A DNA stretch of 8,376 nucleotides from Chromatiales bacterium. Its GTDB lineage: Bacteria; Pseudomonadota; Gammaproteobacteria; Thiohalomonadales; Thiohalomonadaceae. Below the pieces are notes generated by a model. The model searched no databases, had not been told where the DNA came from, and saw nothing but the letters and a program-made list of their open reading frames with translations. A program made the translations under genes and the position numbers. Location of the stretch: positions 1 through 8,376 of the forward strand of contig JAOTST010000054.1 in assembly GCA_029864785.1 (NCBI GenBank), written 5' to 3'. Of this stretch, positions 1-7,085 are shown piece after piece. The stretch's first letter is position 1. Each line of letters opens with the position of its first letter.

Positions 1-199
1 CACTCGAAACATCGATCAAGACGACACGTTGCAAAACACCTACTTGCGGTGCAGCAATACCGACGCCGCCGGGACCGGAACGCATGGTCTCTTCCAGATC
101 GGCAATGAGTGCTCTTAAGCCATCATCAAACTCGGTAATCGGTTCGGCAATCTGCTTAAGCAATTCATCTGGATACCGAATAATATCGAGAATCGCCAT
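1..199 (-). CDS. def: Peptide deformylase, N-terminal part (gene runs off the left edge)
   Basis: Removes the formyl group from the N-terminal methionine of nascent proteins at the ribosome; a metalloenzyme, natively Fe2+. Only the first 66 codons are in the window. The translation begins MAILDIIRYPDELLKQIAEP, the usual deformylase N-terminus. Residues 48-55 (GVGIAAPQ) match the family's motif I, GxGxAAxQ, whose Gln lies in the active site. The preceding SGPGG is typical of a proteobacterial subtype. The other motifs (EGCLS and HEMDH, which hold the metal ligands) lie beyond base 1, so I cannot check that the gene is intact. The ATG at 199-197 overlaps the TAA of the upstream ACT-domain gene by one base (TAATG), which suggests translational coupling and last place among the genes visible in this operon. 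I am confident of the family. Confidence 0.93.
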   Translation of the reverse strand, partial: MAILDIIRYPDELLKQIAEPITEFDDGLRALIADLEETMRSGPGGVGIAAPQVGVLQRVVLIDVSS

Positions 200-720
200 T
201 AGCCAATCATCGTCTCGATGTCATTAATTTTAACCTCAATCCCCTGTCGGGTAATGGGCTCAATAGCACTCAGTAATTTTTCGATCGGCTCATCCGAATG
301 CCCTTCAATCTGCATAATGTAGATCGGCTGTTCTTCACTACCGGCCACCACAGTCTGCATATCGACAATATTCAGTCCCGCCTCGGCCAGTAGTCCGGTC
401 ACCTCTGCAACAATTCCCGCCTTATCGGCACCGTAGACACTGATCTCAATATTGGGCTGGGGGTGTTGATGTAGCTCGCCATCAATAAGATCAATATGAA
501 CCAGTAACCCCAACGCATCGGCAACTGGTTTGATCAGGCTATCAAGGGTACTCACATCGGCATCGCTACGAACCATCAGCATCACGCCGAAGTTACCACC
601 GAGGCGCATCATGGATGCTTCACCAAGGTTACATCCCCCATCAAACAGAGCTTGGGTTACACGAGAGACAATTCCTTTCTGATCTCGACCAACCAGCGTC
701 ACCATATACCAGTTATTCAT
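199..720 (-). CDS. GcvR-like tandem ACT-domain regulatory protein
   Basis: A 173-residue soluble protein built from two ACT domains, about residues 5-80 and 91-168. Each starts with the same type of strand-turn-helix motif (GRDQKGIV at 11-18, GADKAGIV at 97-104) and lacks any catalytic domain. ACT domains bind amino acids or related small molecules. This two-domain architecture is that of GcvR, the E. coli protein that binds glycine and blocks GcvA at the glycine cleavage operon. The protein is slightly shorter than E. coli GcvR (about 190 residues), mainly at the N-terminus. There is no DNA-binding domain, so any regulation must act through a partner. No gcvA or gcvTHP gene is visible, so the glycine role is an inference from family. 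The start is preceded by AGGG 8 bases upstream. It sits 16 bases after the ZIP gene and overlaps def by one base. Confidence 0.85.
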   Translation of the reverse strand: MNNWYMVTLVGRDQKGIVSRVTQALFDGGCNLGEASMMRLGGNFGVMLMVRSDADVSTLDSLIKPVADALGLLVHIDLIDGELHQHPQPNIEISVYGADKAGIVAEVTGLLAEAGLNIVDMQTVVAGSEEQPIYIMQIEGHSDEPIEKLLSAIEPITRQGIEVKINDIETMIG

Positions 721-736
721 ATTAATGCCCTGTGAT

Positions 737-1504
737 TTAGTGAAGATTTGAGTGTGCGATATAGATCACCACAATACCCGCAACGATGAGGAAAATTTGA
801 GTTGCAGTGGCCGAGAGTCGCGTCTCTTTGTGTAGACCTGGAATCAGATCGGCTACCGCAATATAGATAAAGCTTGATGCAGCCACCGCCAACACATAGG
901 GAAGAATTGAAAGCACATCAGAGAGTGCATAGTAGGCCAATACACCACCCACAACGGTGGTCAAACTCGCCAAAACATTAAATAGCAGCGCCTTGGAGCG
1001 GCTAAAACCGCTGTGCAGTAGAACGGCAAAATCACCAATCTCTTGAGGAATCTCATGGGCGGCGACCGCAACCGCCGTGATAACACCCAGATGTTCATCG
1101 GTTAAAAATGCAGCGGCGATCAATACGCCATCAACAAAATTGTGCAGACCGTCACCAATCAGCACCATCGTTCCCGTATGCCCTCCCTCGTAATCGGTAT
1201 GCGTATCGCAGTGACTTGAGTGACAGTGTCGCCAAATAACCAGCTTCTCCATAAAGAAGAAGACCAACAACCCCGCAAGCACGGCCATAAAGACCTTGTG
1301 AGGATCGACAGTGGCCTCGGTTAATGCGTGGGGAAGTAGGGCTAGAAATGCCGTGCCCAGCAGTGCACCGGTCGCAAAACTGACCATATGAGGCATTGAT
1401 ACCTTGCGCCAGTGCGAAGGAATAACAAGAAAGAACGAGGCGAGCAATACGCTCAAAACACCACCCAACAACGTGAAGAGGATGATAGAGGTTAACAGTG
1501 ACAT
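737..1504 (-). CDS. ZIP-family divalent metal transporter
   Basis: Inner-membrane importer of Zn2+ and possibly other divalent cations (ZIP/LIV-1 family). It has 255 residues, with about eight hydrophobic segments near 4-27, 42-64, 70-90, 112-134, 138-163, 171-192, 198-221 and 234-251. The metal-pathway motifs are plain: HNFVDG at 121-126 in the fourth segment and HEIPQEIGD at 150-158 in the fifth, where His150, Glu151 and Glu155 are likely ligands. Between segments three and four is a short His/Cys loop (residues 93-109: His93, Cys94, His95, His98, Cys99, His102, His109), as expected for cytosolic metal capture. The HEIPxE pattern is closer to the LIV-1/GufA-like branch than to ZupT (HNIPEG). 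Substrate cannot be read from sequence. It lies 65 bases after pgeF and 16 before the ACT-domain gene, in the same direction. I see no Zur-like operator upstream. Confidence 0.9.
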   Translation of the reverse strand: MSLLTSIILFTLLGGVLSVLLASFFLVIPSHWRKVSMPHMVSFATGALLGTAFLALLPHALTEATVDPHKVFMAVLAGLLVFFFMEKLVIWRHCHSSHCDTHTDYEGGHTGTMVLIGDGLHNFVDGVLIAAAFLTDEHLGVITAVAVAAHEIPQEIGDFAVLLHSGFSRSKALLFNVLASLTTVVGGVLAYYALSDVLSILPYVLAVAASSFIYIAVADLIPGLHKETRLSATATQIFLIVAGIVVIYIAHSNLH

Positions 1505-1509
1505 GGTTT

Positions 1510-1515
1510 TCCTTA
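1510..1515 (-). promoter_or_regulatory. Strong ribosome binding site of the ZIP gene
   Basis: Read on the minus strand, TAAGGA stands 5 bases before the ATG at 1504-1502. It is one of the two clearest Shine-Dalgarno sequences in the window and fixes the start of the transporter gene. Its strength fits independent initiation after the 65-base gap that separates this gene from pgeF. Confidence 0.75.
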
Positions 1516-1569
1516 TTTAGTATTTGGAGGCTGTGTTTACCAAGTGCGCATCATAGCTTAAATAGCGCT

Positions 1570-2301
1570 CTATTCCATCCAGATTAGTGACCCCATTCGC
1601 CCCGTCACACCATCACGGCGATAGGAGAAAAAGCGTTCTGAATCGGAATAGGTACAGAGTCCACCACCATAGATTGCACGAACCCCTAAACGGTTAAGAC
1701 GAATCCGTGCCAGTTGGTAGATATCGGCCAGCCAATGTTCTGTGTTAGCCGATGGTTTAAATGCATTGAGCGCACGCTTATCCTCATCTACAAACTGTTG
1801 GCGTACCTCACTACCCACTTCAAATTGATTGGGGCCAATCGCAGCACCGAGCCAGACCATCAACTCATTGGGGGATGCATCGAGGGCGTTAATCGTCGAC
1901 TCGATCACACCCGCAAGCAGCCCTCGCCATCCGGCATGAATTGCGGCAATTTCCGTACCCTTACGATTACACACCAATAGAGGCAGGCAGTCGGCGGTCA
2001 TCACCGCACACACATCCCCTACGCGATGGCTAAAGCAGGCATCTCCCTCACATTCACTACTGGTTGAATTCAATGCTGTGGCACTGTGAATCTGGTGAAG
2101 CCATTTGGGTTGAGTCGGCAGATGTAGCTGCTCTGTAATCATCTGCCGGTTGGCATCAACGGCAGTAGAGACATCGCCAACATGCCCTCCCAGATTGAGC
2201 GAATCGTAAGGTCTGCGACTTACACCGCCGAGACGGGTTGTCATCACTGACCGAATGTTGGCAGGGGCTGGCCACTCTGGCGTAATGAATGAAGTATTCA
2301 T
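1570..2301 (-). CDS. pgeF: Peptidoglycan editing factor PgeF (YfiH; purine nucleoside phosphorylase/laccase-like fold)
   Basis: A cytosolic protein of the YfiH/DUF152 family. In E. coli PgeF corrects UDP-MurNAc precursors that wrongly carry L-Ser instead of L-Ala. Related proteins have been reported as purine nucleoside-processing enzymes or polyphenol oxidases. The 243 residues match the family length. The metal triad is visible: His72 in LHQIH, Cys105 in TADCLP and His122 in AIHAGWRG. The C-terminal block around residues 214-231 (GLCTYSD...FSYRRDG) is also characteristic. It follows rluD by 12 bases, and its Shine-Dalgarno contains the rluD stop codon. rluD-pgeF is a widely conserved pair in gammaproteobacteria, usually followed by clpB. 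Here a ZIP transporter follows instead. The family assignment is secure; the choice among the proposed activities rests on the literature, not on this sequence. Confidence 0.95.
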   Translation of the reverse strand: MNTSFITPEWPAPANIRSVMTTRLGGVSRRPYDSLNLGGHVGDVSTAVDANRQMITEQLHLPTQPKWLHQIHSATALNSTSSECEGDACFSHRVGDVCAVMTADCLPLLVCNRKGTEIAAIHAGWRGLLAGVIESTINALDASPNELMVWLGAAIGPNQFEVGSEVRQQFVDEDKRALNAFKPSANTEHWLADIYQLARIRLNRLGVRAIYGGGLCTYSDSERFFSYRRDGVTGRMGSLIWME

Positions 2302-2309
2302 TACGCTAA

Positions 2310-2316
2310 CTCCTTA
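2310..2316 (-). promoter_or_regulatory. pgeF ribosome binding site fused to the rluD stop codon
   Basis: On the minus strand TAAGGAG begins with the TAA stop of rluD (2316-2314) and forms a near-perfect Shine-Dalgarno 8 bases before the pgeF ATG at 2301. A ribosome terminating on rluD therefore sits on the pgeF initiation site, an arrangement that favours translational coupling. Confidence 0.75.
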
Positions 2317-3282
2317 ATCTTTTTGGGCATCTTGCTCAAGTGCTTTCAACAGCTGCTGAAAATCTTCAGGGAGTTCCGATTGCCACAGCATATCTTCACC
2401 CGTTACCGGATGAACCAAGCCCAACTGCACGGCATGAAGTGCCTGGTGGCGATAGTCGCGCAAGGTCTCAATAAATTGTTCGCTTGCGCCCTTAGGTAGT
2501 TTTAAACGCCCCCCATAAACTGAATCGCCCACCAAAGAGTGGCGCAGATGAGCCATATGGACGCGAATTTGATGGGTTCGTCCCGTCTCCAACTGAACCC
2601 TAATGTGGGTGTATGACCGATAACGTTGGATGACCCGGTAATGGGTTATTGCAGATTTTCCGTTGCCTCGTCCATTACGAACCACTGCCATCCGTTTTCT
2701 ATCGACCGGATGACGTCCAATCGGTTCATCAACCGTACCGCCACCGGTCAACACACCCATCACCACCGCCTCATATTCACGCTTAACGGTGCGTTCTTGA
2801 AGTTGCTCAACCAGATCAGTCTGCGCCTTTAAGGTTTTTGCAACAACCATTAGCCCGCTAGTCCCTTTGTCGAGCCGATGGACAATTCCCGCTCTAGGGA
2901 TCTCGATCAATTTTGGTTCGAGGTTAAGTAAGCCATTCAACAGGGTGCCATCAGGATTGCCTGCCGCAGGATGAACCACCAACCCCACCGGCTTATTGAT
3001 CACCAGTAGATCATCATCTTCATAGACGACCTCCAGCTCAATCGGTTCAGCTTTCCATGTTCCCTCAGCCTCCATTTGAGCCGTTAAAATAATCTCTTCT
3101 CCGCCGACCAGCTTCACCCGTGCTTTAGCTTGCGGAGAGCCATTAACTGTGACCTGCCCATCTTTAATCCAGCGTTGAAGGCGAGATCGTGAAAAATCGG
3201 GAAAGAGTGCCGCAAGGATCTGGTCCATACGCTGTCCCGAATGTTCAGGAGGGACGATTTTGGTAAATTGTTCAGTAGTCAT
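2314..3282 (-). CDS. rluD: 23S rRNA pseudouridine(1911/1915/1917) synthase RluD
   Basis: Converts uridines of helix 69 in 23S rRNA to pseudouridine during late 50S assembly. The 322 residues match RluD length. An N-terminal S4 RNA-binding domain (about 15-75: SGQRMDQILAALFPDFSRSR, then the VTVNG turn) precedes the RluA-type catalytic domain. Motif II is HRLDKGTSG at 135-143, with Asp138 the catalytic nucleophile. The YEDDDLLVINKP stretch (87-98) and ETGRTHQIRVH further on are standard RluA-family signatures. Gene order (divergent from bamD, followed by pgeF) supports RluD over RluC or RluA. The ATG at 3282 is chosen because an in-frame TAA lies two codons upstream. There is no recognisable Shine-Dalgarno, and the start codon lies on the junction of a 14-bp imperfect tandem repeat. 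Confidence 0.95.
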   Translation of the reverse strand: MTTEQFTKIVPPEHSGQRMDQILAALFPDFSRSRLQRWIKDGQVTVNGSPQAKARVKLVGGEEIILTAQMEAEGTWKAEPIELEVVYEDDDLLVINKPVGLVVHPAAGNPDGTLLNGLLNLEPKLIEIPRAGIVHRLDKGTSGLMVVAKTLKAQTDLVEQLQERTVKREYEAVVMGVLTGGGTVDEPIGRHPVDRKRMAVVRNGRGNGKSAITHYRVIQRYRSYTHIRVQLETGRTHQIRVHMAHLRHSLVGDSVYGGRLKLPKGASEQFIETLRDYRHQALHAVQLGLVHPVTGEDMLWQSELPEDFQQLLKALEQDAQKD

Positions 3283-3294
3283 TGTTTAGTAATC
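3267..3294. repeat. 14-bp imperfect tandem repeat across the rluD start codon
   Basis: On the plus strand, ATTGTTCAGTAGTC (3267-3280) is followed at once by ATTGTTTAGTAATC (3281-3294), identical at 12 of 14 positions. The junction falls inside the rluD ATG (3282-3280). One unit is therefore the start of the coding sequence and the other is the leader just upstream. Since 14 is not a multiple of three, the leader copy is out of frame and supplies an in-frame TAA. Confidence 0.7.
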
Positions 3295-3323
3295 ATTATC
3301 ATCAATTGATATGTGCGTTATAA
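3295..3323 (-). promoter_or_regulatory. Weak candidate promoter for rluD
   Basis: On the minus strand GATAAT (3300-3295) resembles a -10 box, and TTATAA (3323-3318) is a poor -35 at 17-base spacing. The start would fall near 3288, giving a leader of about 6 bases. The elements overlap the bamD promoter on the other strand, so the two could not be occupied together. The match is weak and the region is A+T-rich, so this is tentative. Confidence 0.25.
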
Positions 3324-3324
3324 T
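3296..3324 (+). promoter_or_regulatory. Sigma70-like promoter for bamD
   Basis: A perfect TATAAT -10 hexamer (3319-3324) lies 17 bases after TTATCA (3296-3301), which matches TTGACA at four of six positions. Spacing is optimal. The usual start point, seven bases past the hexamer, is 3331, exactly the A of the bamD ATG. If used, this promoter yields a leaderless or nearly leaderless transcript. The spacer contains the perfect palindrome ATCAATTGAT (mostly 3302-3310). Confidence 0.6.
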
Positions 3325-3330
3325 TCTGAG

Positions 3331-4095
3331 ATGCATACACACATTAAACATCTGACAATCATTTTACTCTCTCTGCTCATCGCAAGCACTATCGGCTGCT
3401 CCTCAATGCAAGAAGATGAGACCGCTGACTGGAGCGCTCGAAAATTCTATCAAGAGGCGAAAAAATCGATTAAAGATGGCGATTATGAGGGTGCCATCGA
3501 CTATTTCTCAAAACTTGAAGCACGTTTCCCTTACGGACACTATGCCCAACAAGCTCAACTTGAGACCGCCTACGCCCACTATAAAGCGGAGGAGCCTGAT
3601 GCCGCCATTGCTGCTGCGGATCGTTTTATCAAGTTGCATCCACAGCACAAGAGTGTTGATTACGCCTACTACCTCAGAGGATTAGCATCCTACAACCTAA
3701 TCCCTGATACCCTTGAGCGTTGGACAGGCCAAGATCGATCGGAGCGAGATCCGCAACGCGCTCGTGAAAGTTTCAACTACTTCAGAACACTCCTTATTCG
3801 CTTTCCTGAAACCAAATATAGAAAAGATGCCATTAGGCGCATGCAGGAGATACGTACCAGTCTAGCCAAACATGAGGTCTATGTGGCCGACTATTATCTA
3901 CGCCGAGGCACCTATCTGGCCGCAGCCAATCGTGCAAAATATGTGGTTGAGAATTACTCCAAAGCGCCCGCAGTGATCGATGCGCTGGAGATTATGATTA
4001 AGGCCTATCGCCAACTTAAATTAACAGATCTGGCCGATGATGCTGAACGCGTACTTCAGCTCAATCGAGCAAAGTTTTTAAATACCACTAAGTAG
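3331..4095 (+). CDS. bamD: Outer membrane assembly lipoprotein BamD (ComL/YfiO)
   Basis: Essential lipoprotein of the BAM complex, which inserts beta-barrel proteins into the outer membrane together with BamA. From the ATG at 3331 the product has 254 residues. A lipoprotein signal peptide covers residues 1-22 with a hydrophobic core (LTIILLSLLIAST), and the lipobox TIGC places the acylated Cys at 23. Residue +2 is Ser, which fits outer-membrane sorting. The rest is helical TPR-like repeat (about 34-250), with family signatures such as ARFPYGHYAQQAQLETAY near 64-81, DRFIKLHP at 97-104 and DRSERDPQRARESF at 135-148. Thr at lipobox position -3 is unusual but allowed. A GTG at 3313 would add six residues, but it would put the -10 box inside the gene. 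No Shine-Dalgarno precedes either start. It diverges from rluD, as in Pseudomonas, and converges on glnB. Confidence 0.95.
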   Translation: MHTHIKHLTIILLSLLIASTIGCSSMQEDETADWSARKFYQEAKKSIKDGDYEGAIDYFSKLEARFPYGHYAQQAQLETAYAHYKAEEPDAAIAAADRFIKLHPQHKSVDYAYYLRGLASYNLIPDTLERWTGQDRSERDPQRARESFNYFRTLLIRFPETKYRKDAIRRMQEIRTSLAKHEVYVADYYLRRGTYLAAANRAKYVVENYSKAPAVIDALEIMIKAYRQLKLTDLADDAERVLQLNRAKFLNTTK

Positions 4096-4100
4096 CCACA

Positions 4101-4454
<354 letters not shown>

Positions 4455-4481
4455 TCACCCGTTTTGTTGTCTATTTCTAAG

Positions 4482-4510
4482 AGATTAAGTTTATTTGTAC
4501 TGAAACTCAA
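4482..4510 (-). promoter_or_regulatory. Weak candidate promoter for glnB
   Basis: In the 71-base nadE-glnB gap, TTGAGT (4510-4505) stands 17 bases before TAATCT (4487-4482) on the minus strand. That is four of six for the -35 box and three of six for the -10 box. The predicted start near 4475 leaves a leader of about 24 bases. The gap is A+T-rich and could equally be a plain spacer in a nadE-glnB transcript. Confidence 0.25.
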
Positions 4511-4522
4511 GGAAGATACTAT

Positions 4523-6163
4523 TTAGTGTAGTCGATGACCAAAAGCAGAGGTAATCGGATAACGGCGCTCCTTACCAAAAGCCTTTGAAGTAATCTTAAC
4601 ACCCGGTGCCGATTGCCGTCGTTTGTACTCATTAATATCAACCAGATGTGCAATCCGTTTCACTGTTGCGGCATCAAAACCGTTAGCAATCACCGACTCG
4701 ACCGAGTGTTCATCCTCAATCAGTTGCTCAAGAATCTGATCAAGCACCGCATATTCGGGGAGTGAGTCACTATCTTTCTGATCAGGCGCTAGCTCTGCCG
4801 ATGGTGCGCGTTCGATCACTCGCTGCGGGATGACCTGAGAGATAGTATTACGATAACGAGCCAACTCATAGACCAGCATCTTGGGGATGTCCTTCAGCGC
4901 GGCAAAACCTCCAGCCATATCACCATAAAGGGTGGCATAACCTACCGCCATCTCACTCTTGTTACCGGTGGTCAGCACCATTTTGCGTTTTTTATTGGAG
5001 ATCGCCATCAAGATAATCCCGCGACAACGCGCCTGAATATTCTCTTCGGTCGCATCGGGCTCAAGGCCTGCAAATTCTTCACTGAGCAGGTCGAGAAAGC
5101 TGTTAAATACCGATTCGATAGAAATCACCCTGAAGAAGACCCCCTCATTTTCGGCTTGAAGTTGAGCATCTTCAATACTCATATCGGCGGTATAGCGTGA
5201 GGGCATACTGACCCCTTCAACATTCTCACTACCCAACGCATCAACTGCAAGCGCTAGTGTCAGCGCCGAATCAATACCGCCGGAGAGGCCAATGACCACT
5301 CCATTAAAACCGTTGTTAACGACATAGTCTCTCACCCCCATCACCAAGGCATCATAGACCAGAGCAGTGTCCAAGCGGCTCTCACTAATAAAACCGTTAT
5401 GAGGAACCAACTTGTTGCCATGACGTTCGAGTAGAACAGGAATCAGATCTTCTTCAAAGTGCGGAGCCAACTGGGTCAACTCACCCGCCGCATTGACCAC
5501 AAATGATCCGCCATCAAAGACCAGCTCATCCTGACCACCCACCAGATTGGTGTAGAGAATCGGTATACCACTCTCCAAGGCTCGGGTTGATACCACCTGC
5601 TGACGTGCCCGCTGTTTGTGATATTCAAATGGAGAGGCATTGAGGTTGAGTATCACTTCGGCTCCGGCCGCCTTGCTCTGGTTAACCGTCTCGGCTGACC
5701 AGACATCTTCACAGATGGTCAGACCAACCTGAATATCTTTGATGATAAAAATAACAGGCTCACTACCGGCAGTGAAGTAACGCTTCTCATCAAAGACGCT
5801 GTAGTTGGGGAGTTGCTGCTTGTGATAAAAACGTGTTGGCTTATCACCCTCAATGATCGCAGCACTATTATAGAGCGCACCACCCACTTGCCACGGCAGG
5901 CCAATAACCGCCGAGATCCCTCGAAGATCAGCCTCTCTAAACCGTAACTCAAGACGCTTCAGTGTCTGTTCCACTCGCTGATGGAGCTCTTCACGCAACA
6001 GCAGATCTTCTGGAGGATATCCCGTAAGTGTCAGCTCGGGAAAAAGAATGATATCAACATCAAACGACTCTGTTGCCTTAAGCGCACTATCGATAATCCG
6101 CTCGGCATTACCCTCGATATCTCCTACACGCAGGGCAATCTGAGCCATGACAATATTTATCAT
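4523..6163 (-). CDS. nadE: Glutamine-dependent NAD+ synthetase
   Basis: Catalyses the last step of NAD+ synthesis: deamido-NAD+ + ATP + glutamine gives NAD+ + AMP + PPi + glutamate. The 546-residue protein has two domains. The N-terminal nitrilase-type glutaminase (about 1-265) shows the Glu-Lys-Cys triad as Glu43 (FPELTLTGYPPEDLL), Lys115 (YHKQQLPNYSVFDE) and Cys151 (TICEDVW). The C-terminal synthetase domain (about 266-546) carries the PP-loop SGGIDSA (294-300) and LTTGNKSEMAVGY (397-409). Having both domains means it uses glutamine rather than free ammonia. The ATG at 6163 is chosen because MINIVMAQIALRVGDIEGN aligns with the family N-terminus; an internal ATG at codon 6 is possible but would remove the first beta strand. 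It lies 49 bases after sucD with no clear terminator between, and 71 before glnB. The PII neighbour fits known PII-NadE regulation. Confidence 0.97.
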   Translation of the reverse strand: MINIVMAQIALRVGDIEGNAERIIDSALKATESFDVDIILFPELTLTGYPPEDLLLREELHQRVEQTLKRLELRFREADLRGISAVIGLPWQVGGALYNSAAIIEGDKPTRFYHKQQLPNYSVFDEKRYFTAGSEPVIFIIKDIQVGLTICEDVWSAETVNQSKAAGAEVILNLNASPFEYHKQRARQQVVSTRALESGIPILYTNLVGGQDELVFDGGSFVVNAAGELTQLAPHFEEDLIPVLLERHGNKLVPHNGFISESRLDTALVYDALVMGVRDYVVNNGFNGVVIGLSGGIDSALTLALAVDALGSENVEGVSMPSRYTADMSIEDAQLQAENEGVFFRVISIESVFNSFLDLLSEEFAGLEPDATEENIQARCRGIILMAISNKKRKMVLTTGNKSEMAVGYATLYGDMAGGFAALKDIPKMLVYELARYRNTISQVIPQRVIERAPSAELAPDQKDSDSLPEYAVLDQILEQLIEDEHSVESVIANGFDAATVKRIAHLVDINEYKRRQSAPGVKITSKAFGKERRYPITSAFGHRLH

Positions 6164-6212
6164 AGAGGCGATCTCAACATTCGAATGGGGCTGAATCTAG
6201 CGAATTATGATC

Positions 6213-7085
6213 TTAGCTACCTAAGACCTCGGCCATTTTGGCACCCATCTCAGCCGGTGAACGCACCACGTGCACTCCCGCCCCCTCAAGAGCAGCAAAC
6301 TTCTCCTCAGCAGTACCTTTACCACCGGCAATAATCGCTCCGGCATGTCCCATACGCTTACCTGGAGGTGCCGTTACACCGGCGATATAAGCAACCACCG
6401 GCTTGCTCACATGCTTTTTGATAAATTCAGCAGCCTCTTCTTCAGCATTACCGCCGATCTCACCAACCATAATAATGCCATCGGTATCTCTATCATGCTC
6501 GAAAAGACAGAGGCTATCGATAAAGCTCATTCCCTGAATGGGATCGCCACCGATACCGACACAGGTACTTTGACCAAGCCCTGCCTGTGTGGTCTGGTGA
6601 ACGGCTTCATAGGTCAGGGTTCCAGAACGAGAGACAATACCGATACTCCCTTTCTGATGGATTTGACCGGGCATAATCCCAATCTTGCACTCCCCTGGAC
6701 TGATAATGCCGGGACAGTTGGGACCGATCAGTCGGCTCTCACTATGAGTCAGAACCTCTTTGACTCGTAGCATATCGAGAACAGGTAGACCCTCAGTAAT
6801 ACAGACGATCACTTCGATGCCCGCGTCCTCTGCCTCGAGTATTGCATCAGCGGCAAACGGTGCAGGGACATAGATCATCGTGGCATCGGCACCGGTTGCC
6901 TCAACCGCATCACGTACGGTGTTAAACACGGGGAGCCCCAGATGAGTCTGTCCACCCTTACCGGGGGTTACTCCACCAACCATATTGGTACCGTAGGCGA
7001 TCGCCTGCTCAGAGTGGAAGGTACCCTGCTTGCCGGTAAATCCCTGACAAATTACCTTGGTGTCACGATCAATTAAAATAGTCAT
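6213..7085 (-). CDS. sucD: Succinyl-CoA synthetase (ADP-forming) subunit alpha
   Basis: The alpha subunit of the TCA-cycle enzyme that interconverts succinyl-CoA and succinate with substrate-level phosphorylation of ADP or GDP. It is cytosolic and acts as a heterotetramer with SucC. The 290 residues match the family. The N-terminal Rossmann-type CoA-binding region includes [10 protein letters not shown] (15-24). GPNCPG (121-126) and SRSGTLTYE (152-160) are typical. The phospho-accepting histidine is His247 in [10 protein letters not shown]. Its ATG (7085-7083) overlaps the sucC TAA by one base, so translation of the two subunits is likely coupled. The reading frame ends at 6213 within a small 5-bp stem (CTTAG/CTAAG, 6212-6225) that is too weak to be called a terminator. 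nadE follows 49 bases on. Confidence 0.98.
   Translation of the reverse strand: MTILIDRDTKVICQGFTGKQGTFHSEQAIAYGTNMVGGVTPGKGGQTHLGLPVFNTVRDAVEATGADATMIYVPAPFAADAILEAEDAGIEVIVCITEGLPVLDMLRVKEVLTHSESRLIGPNCPGIISPGECKIGIMPGQIHQKGSIGIVSRSGTLTYEAVHQTTQAGLGQSTCVGIGGDPIQGMSFIDSLCLFEHDRDTDGIIMVGEIGGNAEEEAAEFIKKHVSKPVVAYIAGVTAPPGKRMGHAGAIIAGGKGTAEEKFAALEGAGVHVVRSPAEMGAKMAEVLGS

Noticed and set aside
1561..1574. AATAG/CTATT stem at the pgeF stop
   Set aside because: Five pairs with a 4-base loop and no T-run; it does not look like a terminator and the genes continue in the same direction.
1714..1980. 88-codon plus-strand open frame opposite pgeF
   Set aside because: Fully antisense to a conserved gene and without any recognisable motif.
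3283..3303. Fur-box-like GATAATGAT on the minus strand upstream of rluD
   Set aside because: Only about 12 of 19 positions fit the Fur consensus and the second half is lost; A+T-rich DNA with GAT repeats gives this by chance.
3313..3330. GTG at 3313 as the bamD start
   Set aside because: It would add six polar residues before the signal peptide and place the -10 box inside the coding sequence; no Shine-Dalgarno supports it. ATG at 3331 gives a normal lipoprotein signal.
6178..6187. Perfect palindrome CATTCGAATG between sucD and nadE
   Set aside because: A 10-bp palindrome is expected several times in 8 kb; nothing else near it suggests an operator.
6212..6225. CTTAG/CTAAG stem over the sucD stop as a terminator
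   Set aside because: Only five A+T-rich pairs and no T-run on the minus strand; too weak to stop transcription before nadE.
5981..6334. 117-codon plus-strand open frame spanning the nadE start and sucD end
   Set aside because: Antisense to two secure genes, no ribosome binding site, and a composition expected from a shadow frame.
6270..6770. 166-codon open frame on the plus strand opposite sucD
   Set aside because: It lies wholly within a well-conserved sucD on the other strand, its translation has no recognisable family, and it is low in hydrophobic-core pattern; it is a shadow of sucD codon use.
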